DNA of 64,000 nucleotides, taken from Beverwykella pulmonaria. Lineage: Eukaryota > Ascomycota > Dothideomycetes > Pleosporales > Melanommataceae. The notes beneath the pieces were generated by a model. That model saw only the letters and a program-made list of their open reading frames with translations, was not told the DNA's origin and did no database searches. The position numbers and the translations under genes are program-made. Each line of letters starts with the position of its first letter. Position 1 is the stretch's first letter. Shown piece after piece: positions 56,810 through 64,000 of the stretch. The stretch spans positions 1,339,774 to 1,403,773 of the forward strand of contig BCHH01000009.1 of assembly GCA_001599595.1 (NCBI GenBank), given 5' to 3'.

Positions 56810-57323
56810 AGGGTCAGTTTCAATGAATCGGGAAAAGATGGTCTTCATACGCTTCGTACCTGTAGTGCTAAAGTCTATTAAACACTTAAGCGTGATATTG
56901 TTTTACTCTGCTGCTAGTCTTTTAAACACTTTCTTCTACATCTAAACCGAGCAGGATATCATGAACGTTGTTAAAATCTCATTAAGTTCCTATAAGCAGC
57001 TCCGGGCATTCTGTGCTCTTTCCACGAAGATGGGGACGAAGCGTCTGGAGTCTGGCTGGGAATTAGATCGCAGTTACTGTTGGGGCTTTCTTGGCTGAAT
57101 AGACTCAGGAAAAGTTTATATAGGAAAAATGTAGCTGATTCGAGGACAGACACTTCAGAGCTACTCTGTCCCGATCCCTCTTCAATCAACGCAGTCGCCC
57201 AAATGATCATTGTCCCCCCATCAGAAAACCCTGACAAAAAAAACTTCTATAAATGAAATATTTATAAAAAAAAAGGTTCCTCCCCCTTTACCCATCAGCA
57301 CTTGTACAAAAGATCAACAACAC
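56810..57323. other. Intergenic, convergent 3' ends
   Basis: The 3' flanks of the regulator and of the secreted-protein gene, with A-rich runs near 57238-57272. No gene was recognised. Confidence 0.4.
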
Positions 57324-59312
57324 TCACCAAGGCCTCGTCCAAGGCCTTAGCTTCTTCCACTCCTTCACCATCTTATTATAACCATCACAAAGATCCATCA
57401 TCTCGCTTTTGTGCTGCTTCTCTGCCGGCGTATCCGTCGGAAGCACATTCTTCCACCGATTCTGGAGCGAGACAGTACAATACTTGTTCTTAAGCTTCAT
57501 GATCCACACATCCATGAACTTTTGCTCTTTCGTCTTTGCTCTCAAGAATGCCTCATTCATATACGTGTCCCACTGTCCTGCAAGATTCGTGATACCAGCA
57601 TCCCACTGTCGATATGTTCGTGCGGCGCGACCTCGGATCTCGCGATTGTGGTTCGGTAGCTCAGTATCAAGATCGGCGAGCTTGTTGTGGATGCGGTTTT
57701 TTTGGGCTACCATGATTTGCCGGATTCGTGGTTCTTGTTGGTATTTACGAGCACCGATTATGTAGCGGAGGCGCTGGAGGACGATGCGAGGCTCGTTCGT
57801 GAGATAGTGGTCCATGCTGTCTGTGCCCGTGGTTTTGTATATTGTGCCTTCTTTGTCGGTCCACATCTAATCCGAAGCGTTAGCAGAGAGAGAGAGAGAG
57901 AGAGAGAGAGAGTGTGTGTGTGTGTGTGTGTGTGTGAGTCATTGGGCACGTACGTTAGCTTTTGCAGGAGAGTTTATCTTATCTTGCAATAAGATAAACT
58001 CATTAGTGAACGCCCGATTGTTCGGATACACGCTAGCAAGGTGCTTAACGGGATTCAACTCCTCGGTGGTCCCCGGCAACGCGAAACGATAGGATTGGGG
58101 CCCAAGATCCCAGTACTGCGTCAGGTACTGGCAAAACGTAAGCTGTCTGCTGAATAATGGATCAGGATCCAGAAAAGTCGTCTGACTGTTCTTATATTGC
58201 TCATCGAGCCAGTCAAAAAACCCTGTCACGCTCTGCCATTCAAGCACATGCTCCGTCTGCCCCACCTTGTCGGGCTCCTGGGCACTTCCTGAGCGCCAAA
58301 GATAGTTCTTGCAATTGTATGGGTCTGCGAAACCATAGTACTCGGCGTTTAGGAGGAGGAGTTTGGCGCGCTCGGGGTATGGGTTCGCGTCGAAGGGTTT
58401 GCCGCATACAGTTCCTGTTTTTGCACCGCGCTTGAGGAGTTCGGAGCGAGGGCTGCGGTGTGGAGAGGTCATGGAGTCGTAGGTGATGCTACGAGAGGAG
58501 AGCATACCCGCTTTGTCCATTAGCGCGAGTTGCTTGCATGTCTTGGTTTGCTTGGGACTGAAGGTGCTGCTGACGGATGTCGATTTCACGGATGTCGATT
58601 TTTGCGTGGGAGAGTGGGTGCTCTGGGATTGGGGCGGCTTCGAGGTAGACTTCGAGCTCGGCTTGCCACTGATTTTGGAGGTTGGCTCAGGACTGGGCTT
58701 AGCTGTTTGCTTTGAGGTGGGCTTTTGAGTGGGCTTCGACTCGTGCGTCTTTGGTGTGGGCTTCGGCTTCTGGGGCTTTGGGGTCGGTTTTGGCTTTGAA
58801 GGCGTGGGCTTGGGCTTGGGCTTTGAGGGCTTCTTTCCACCCTTTGGATCACGCTGCTCAAGACCTGTCGCCTCGCCACTACCATACTCCACATCTCTAG
58901 CAGCGATCTCTTCTCCCACATTGACATCTTGAGATCGAACAAGACGGTACTTCACATCCCCAACAAGCTTCTCGCCCCCCTCAACATTCTCCACACCAAC
59001 ACACTGGATGATGATCTGCTGGAAAGCAGCCCTGCATTCTGCAGCATGCTGACCGTGACCGGATCGATGGATGTGGAACTGCCATCCATTTTCAGTTACG
59101 AAGGTACTTTGGCCGGTTTCTTCAGTCGCGAGGCCTTGGGATACGTTGCAGAGATTGTTGACGTGGCCGTCCAAGGCTTCTTCGAGGTTGCGGTTGATGC
59201 TGGATAGGCTGGAAGAGTCATGGCGAGGAGTTTCGTTGCAGGTGAGACCGTAAACACCAAGTGTCTCTAGACCCAAGAGAGAGAAAAGGGCGGTCAGACC
59301 GGCTGACCGCAT
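57324..59312 (-). CDS. Secreted Lys/Pro-rich protein of unknown family
   Basis: Exons 59312-57954 and 57866-57324 join in frame to 633 residues. There is a signal peptide (GLTALFSLLGLETLGVYG). An N-terminal domain of about 90 residues has spaced cysteines, with GWQFHIHRSGHGQHAAECR. A ~110-residue linker is built of KPxPKPTP/SKP units, and a C-terminal domain of about 300 residues contains GKPFDANPYPERAKLLLLN, QTEHVLEWQSVTGFFDW and a polar, basic, helical end. The TEHVLEWQ pattern recurs in fungal secreted proteins whose role is not established. I do not recognise an enzyme family, and no catalytic motif is visible. Effector, wall or antagonism roles are all possible. The single intron is a microsatellite. 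Confidence 0.8.
57885..57936. repeat. (AG)n(TG)n compound microsatellite inside an intron
   Basis: About 14 AG units followed by about 12 TG units. In the transcript (minus strand) they read as (CA)n(CT)n just upstream of the branch-like gctaac and acceptor, so they form the intron's polypyrimidine-rich body. Confidence 0.95.
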
Positions 59313-60455
59313 GTTTGGTGCTAGTTAAGTTACGAAAGATAATGTTTAGTAACAGGCAAAGAGTGTGGAATAAAGGGTAGCAAGACAAAATTCTAGTAAT
59401 GAGCGTTGAGAACTGAATTGAATGAGTGTAGTAGCTTGGAATGAAATGAATGAGTGAGGAAGGAAAAGAATGTTAGTGATGCATTTCTTGCGATGCTCCA
59501 GCAATCAATATATACATCCCGCTCCTCATGAGTACGCGCTGTGGCAGGTTTTGCAGTCGCCTAAATCGAGCATATGGTACTCTCTGAAACTGCGCAGTAC
59601 ATTCCGAACGGTGATTGAAGAGGGTCGGTAAGCTTATCGACATGATAATAGCCTCCGAACACATGGAGAGTGTGGCGGTCACTACGGATGTTCTCGTCGC
59701 GCGGTCACATATTTTCGCAGTGCTCTCTATCTTCTATCAAAAGGTGTTGGAGGGTAGGCTACCGGGCACATTCCGGACGATAGGCTTGCTGCAGTCAGCT
59801 TACTTGTATACTCGGCTGTCCCTTTTCCGATTCAAAGTCGTATTCCAAAATGGAAAGGTTACCAAAGAAGAAGTTGTTAGGTGCTGAGTAAGTACCGACG
59901 GAAATCTGATTGGCAGATACATTCTTTTTTTCTGATGAGCGAAAGCCGGGCGATATAAATGGAAAGCTTATGGGTAGAAACAAGCTTTTGTATTTTGTAC
60001 CGTCGTCCGACACAGGGCAGAGGCGAGGGCTAGATTTCATCCGATGCCCTGAACCAAAGTTAATTTCCCCAAGCAGCCTCTCCGATGGCACATTTACTGA
60101 ATGAAGTTGGTGATAACTCAAGCATTGGGGTGACTTGTGACAACACTGCGCAACTCCACGGCGGTCCATTTCCAGTCCTGTCGACGTGCACGAGGTTGAA
60201 GACTGTGTTAAGTACTACGTTGTCCTCGAGCAAGACAACCGTTGCATTCACCCCAGTCCGGCATCTCATAACGGGTGTGTACCGATCAATGAGTCTATGT
60301 ATAGACAAAGGGCAATAGAGCTTGATCGGGTGTTGTGGAATATTTAAGTTTTCGGGTTCTGTTCCTCGCTGGTCTCCACCTGATACATCTCGCTCTCCGC
60401 CTCGAATCTCCCTTCAACTTCCCCGCCCCCATCACTAACATTCATCTTTCTTCTT
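59313..60455. other. Intergenic
   Basis: The left part is the promoter of the secreted-protein gene, the right part the 3' flank of the transporter. Open stretches on both strands (for example 59795-60169) show no family pattern. Confidence 0.4.
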
Positions 60456-62049
60456 TTAGAACTTGTACCTCAACTCTAAGTTTTCCTTATCCGTCAAATC
60501 ACTGAACTCAACATCGGGTCTATGCTCAACCCCGACCTCATCCCTCCTCTTATTCTCCCGACGATAGTATGCAAGTAGAACCGCTACCGCCAGAAGCACT
60601 GTGGAATCAACAGCTACGATTGTAATTTTCGCAGGGATGAACTCCGGTGCGTCCTCGTCGCGGAACGTCAGTGGGCCAAGGATGTTGCCGAGACAGAACG
60701 ACATGAGCAGGATCGCGTTCATGGTCACTTTCTTAGTGTGACCCTGCCCAACTCAGTATAAAGGCGTGGGTAATAGGGTGGCCGGAGAGACTTACAGCGA
60801 AGTTGCAGGCCGCGAACGAATACGACAAGGGAAGAAACGCCCCCGTAACATGCGTAAAGTAATTCCCCACCAACCTCGCAGCACGATGACTGGAAGGCAA
60901 AAATGCGATCAGACCTCCACCCAAAATGCCGCCCATCGCTGTCCAAACAATCTGCATTACACCACGGCAGTTGTACCGGGCGGCGATCTGGGTCCCCAGG
61001 ATCACGCTGACGACGGCAATGAAACCCCCGGGCATCTGTAGAAGCGTGGTTTGCTTGGGGGTGAATCCGAAGCTGGAGATCAGAACGCTTTGGAAGGAGC
61101 CAACAGCGCCGTTGGGAATACTTGCTGCCGTCGTGATATATGCCAGGAGCCAGACCTGTGGGTCTTTGAGCGCTTCGAAGAATTGGTAGGGCTTGAAGTG
61201 TTTGTTCTCGATGCCGGTGTTGTTCTCTCTCAGTCGTTCCACGGCTATCACTTTCTCGGCGTGGGAGAGGCGACTCGACATCGGATTGTCGGGCATGAGA
61301 AGAATGACGACCATGCCTATAGAGATGGTGACCAAGCCCACGACGAGAAACATAATCTGCCAGTTATTGAATCGCGTGCCCGTGTAGTGCTGGAACCCGT
61401 ATGACACCAGCGATCCAGCCATGACTGCACAGCCAACGCCCATGTACCAGAATCCAATGCGCTTAGGCTGCTCGTTCCTCTTGTACCACATGGACGTTAC
61501 GAGGATTAGCGAAGGGCTAATAGCAGACTCAAACATGCCAAGCAAAAAGCGACAGGCGGCGAGAGAGGCGTATGAGTTGCAGGCGGATGTGCAAGCGACG
61601 ACGGTGCCCCATAGGCAGACCATGGTTCCGAGATACTTGGCCAAAGGAAGACGCTGCATGAGGTAGGCGTGTGGCATCTCAAATATCATAAAGGCTAGAT
61701 AGAACAGCCAACTAAGCGTCCCGAATTGTTCGGTGGTTATGTTTGCATCGTCAAAAATGCCCATGGCGGCAGCATAGTTCACTGTCTCCATTAGCGCCGA
61801 GGACCACTCCGTGGCAGGGAACCTACGCAAACTCTTATCCATGTACTGGAGGAAATAACAAGCAAACATGAGAGGAACGACCATCCAGTCGATCTTTTTC
61901 ACCAGCGCCTTCTCGTCGATAATGGACAGCTCATCGCCTGTCTCATTGTACCGCAGGAACTCGAGCGCTTCGTCGGCATCTTTGTACTGGTCTTTTTGCG
62001 CCACCTCTTCGTCCGCCGTATGGCCACGGTAGATCTCATCTTTTCCCAT
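60456..62049 (-). CDS. DAL5-type (allantoate/anion:cation symporter) MFS transporter
   Basis: Exons 62049-61833, 61781-60796 and 60743-60456 join to 496 residues. The order is typical: an acidic N-terminus; KKIDWMVVPLMFACYFLQYMDK, with the splice rebuilding MDK-MNYAAAMGIFDD; LSWLFYLAFMIFEMPHAYLMQR; CRFLLGMFESAISPSLILVTSMWYKR; GYxFQHYTG; the central loop; and TM7-12, with NFAGHTKKVTMNAILLMSF rebuilt by the last splice. The C-terminus is charged. DAL5 relatives take up allantoate, ureidosuccinate, vitamins or small organic acids with H+; the exact substrate cannot be inferred. Intact. Confidence 0.93.
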
Positions 62050-63252
62050 TTTCGCCGCTGTGTTACCCGGGTCTAATACCGAAGGCTGAAATCTTGATCT
62101 CGCCGCAACCTATCTCCATTATATGCACATTCGCTTGCATTGTGAATGTCCAGATGTGCCGGCCAGCAATGCGTTTTCCAAGATGCCAAGCAGACATGTC
62201 AGTACCAGAAGAGGAAGGTCGACAGGCGGGGGTTTCTCCATTTAAAATACTGCGGTGAAGATGATTGCGCGAAGCGCGCATATCCGACCGTTGTGGTCGC
62301 GGGACGGTTGCGCAGTGCCGATGCGGGGGAGATAGCTTATCGCAAGTAAGCGTTTCGGCAGATATGCTGATGGCTGGGCGAGCTGGTGTGGTAAGGTGAG
62401 ATGGACTTCATGAGATAGTGGGAACAGAGCCTCGACGCATGTTACGTCACGAGAATGCATGGCTTCACCAGGCGTCGCATAAACTCGAGTCGGTTTGTGC
62501 AGAATATAAAGAATTATAACAACTTTAAAAGTACCACTCTGCTCTTCAACAACAGCATAAGTACACTTTACTGTATGTATTATTTAGAGTATAAATCTTA
62601 TGTTGCTTTATTAACGTTCCTCCCTGCGTGGCGGAAGCCCAGCAATGCTTTCCGTCATAATAAAGTCAACAACAATTAAGAAAAGCAGTCAATCTCGGAA
62701 TAGAGACCTTAGTCTGTAAGCTTTACCTACTCTTAATGTTTCTTGTAAGCAATTCTAACGGAACCTGTAATACGATATTTCAGTGCCGACGTACAGGATA
62801 GCGCCCCCTCGGCCAGCCTCGGATTTCTAGCGACTTTGCGCACCCTACCTTAGAACTTGTCAAGCTTTAGATCAAAATATAAAGATGATATCCCGAGAAC
62901 ATTGCCCAGAAGTTTGAGCTTGTTGCGCTTTAGTGGTGGTCTCTTGCCTTCTTCAACACTTTTATGGCTGTACAGAAAAGCCAAAAGCGGATTAGTTACG
63001 TTTAAGGGTGCTGATGTAACTGCAAGCGTGACTCGAGTTGGACCGCGCTTTGGCGAGAAGGCCCGTGCGCACGTGGAGCATAGCACCAGTGACCGCACAG
63101 CCTCAAGCGCGCCCATCAACCGCCAGCTTGCAGCCTGCCCGATGTGTTGAGAGACATGTGCTGCTCTGCGCTTCCTACCTCTTCACGACACCGCGCTTGC
63201 GTCGCCATCGTACTCGACCAGCATTCTCTGCTCAAGGAGAATATGTAGTGAC
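62050..63252. other. Intergenic
   Basis: Transporter promoter on the left and HET-gene promoter on the right. AT-rich around 62490-62700. Nothing further was recognised. Confidence 0.4.
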
Positions 63253-64000
63253 ATGATGCGCCTTCTGAAGTCCTTACCAGGCGGCGACTTCGAGCTGACC
63301 TCTTTTAACGACGACGACCCTCCTCCGTATGCCATTCTATCGCACACTTGGACTGAAGGGCAAGAAGTCACTTACAGTGAGCTGCTGGCTGGTACAAGCA
63401 GGGACAAGACTGGCTACGCCAAAATCCGCTTTTGTGCCGAACGAGCTGCAGCAGACGGTCTCGAGTACTTCTGGGTCGATACCTGCTGCATCAACAAGTC
63501 TACCAGCTATGAGCTGAGTACAGCTATCAACTCTATGTTCCGCTGGTACCAGCGTGCATCCAAGTGCTATGTATACCTATCGGATGTCTTGGTGCCGGAC
63601 GAGGTCACGGATGCCCAGGCCTTTCCGATAGCGTGGGCGGAAGCCTTTTGACGGAGCTGATGGTTCACGCGGGGCTGGACCTTGCAAGAGCTTCTAGCCC
63701 CTGCCAGCGTTGAGTTCTTTTCGGTTAACGGTATGCGGCTGGGTAGTAAGATGTCGTTAGAGCAAGAAATCCACGAGACCACCAAGATCCCTATCCGAGC
63801 GTTAAGAGGAGAAAGATTTACGGAATTCAGCGTTGATGAGCGAATGATGTGGGCGGCTAAACGCACAACGACCTTGAAGGAGGACAGAGTCTATTGTCTG
63901 CTGGGAATCTTTGAGGTATTCTTACCACTTATCTATGGAGAAGGAGAAGCCTATGCGACTCGGCGGCTCAGAGATGAGATACATAGGCAGCAGGAAGGGC
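63253..64000 (+). pseudogene. HET-domain (heterokaryon incompatibility) gene, two nonsense codons, runs off window
   Basis: From ATG 63253 (or 63256, MRLL): YAILSHTWTEGQEVTY, GYAKIRFCAERAAADGLEYFWVDTCCINK and SMFRWYQRASKCYVYLSDV are HET blocks 1 and 2. The frame then meets TGA at 63649-63651 and TGA at 63658-63660. It continues without any shift as WFTRGWTLQELLAP (HET block 3), IPIRALRGERFTEFSVDERMMWAAKR and YCLLGIFEVFLPLIYGEGEAYATRRL to the window edge. The family usually has Arg at both stop positions, so each fits CGA-to-TGA. HET proteins trigger cell death on fusion with an unlike partner. The 3' part is outside the window. Confidence 0.85.

Noticed and set aside
1..64000. CRISPR arrays, rRNA genes, bacterial-type operons or riboswitches.
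   Set aside because: No regularly spaced repeats, rRNA-like blocks or bacterial signals were seen; all gene structures are eukaryotic with spliceosomal introns.

Overview
The window reads as a gene-rich arm of a filamentous ascomycete genome. Evidence: short introns (about 50-70 bases) with GTAAGT-like donors and CTAAC/CTGAC branch sites, a fungal chitin synthase, a Zn2Cys6 regulator, HET and HeLo domains, a UstYa-family protein and a Pth11-type membrane protein. The flavour of the families and of the pogo and Copia relics suggests a dothideomycete (Pleosporales-like), but that placement is from memory and unchecked.

Layout. 1-6.5 kb: two intact genes, a phenol-hydroxylase-type FAD monooxygenase and a chitin synthase. 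7.2-12.7 kb: a decay zone with an F-box-like fragment, an antisense pogo transposase tail, a transcription-factor remnant, a broken short-chain dehydrogenase and a HeLo-kinase gene carrying four in-frame stops. 14.1-16.9 kb: an intact protein kinase fused to twelve ankyrin repeats. 18.6-19.5 kb: a UstYa-like protein. 20.85-26.28 kb: a complete-length Ty1/Copia element with identical 133-base LTRs, a 5-base target duplication and a half-tRNA primer site. Its one 4.8-kb reading frame carries roughly fifty stop codons and no net frameshift. 26.6-28.1 kb: a dead catalase.

29.0-42.2 kb: a run of apparently expressed genes that could form a small metabolic cluster: aromatic amino-acid lyase, DHA2 transporter, DUF4267-like membrane protein, ten-exon P450, Pth11-like membrane protein and an AKT2-like alpha/beta hydrolase. 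It is followed at 42.5-47.9 kb by three wrecked enzymes: an adenylation domain split into opposite-facing halves, an amidase, and a PAF-acetylhydrolase-like gene that lost its catalytic elbow. 48.2-49.2 kb holds a Wsc/Mid2-like surface protein. 49.3-52.7 kb is repeat-rich and holds a reverse-oriented solo LTR of the same Copia family. 52.7-62.0 kb is mostly intact again: monocarboxylate-type transporter and divergent Zn2Cys6 regulator, a secreted protein of unknown family, and a DAL5-type transporter. The window ends inside a HET-domain gene with two in-frame TGA codons.

The recurring theme is selective decay by C-to-T-type nonsense changes (CAA/CAG to TAA/TAG, CGA to TGA, TGG to TAG/TGA) in repeats and in self/non-self recognition-type genes, while neighbouring housekeeping and transporter genes stay open. 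This resembles repeat-induced point mutation, but the sequence alone cannot prove it.
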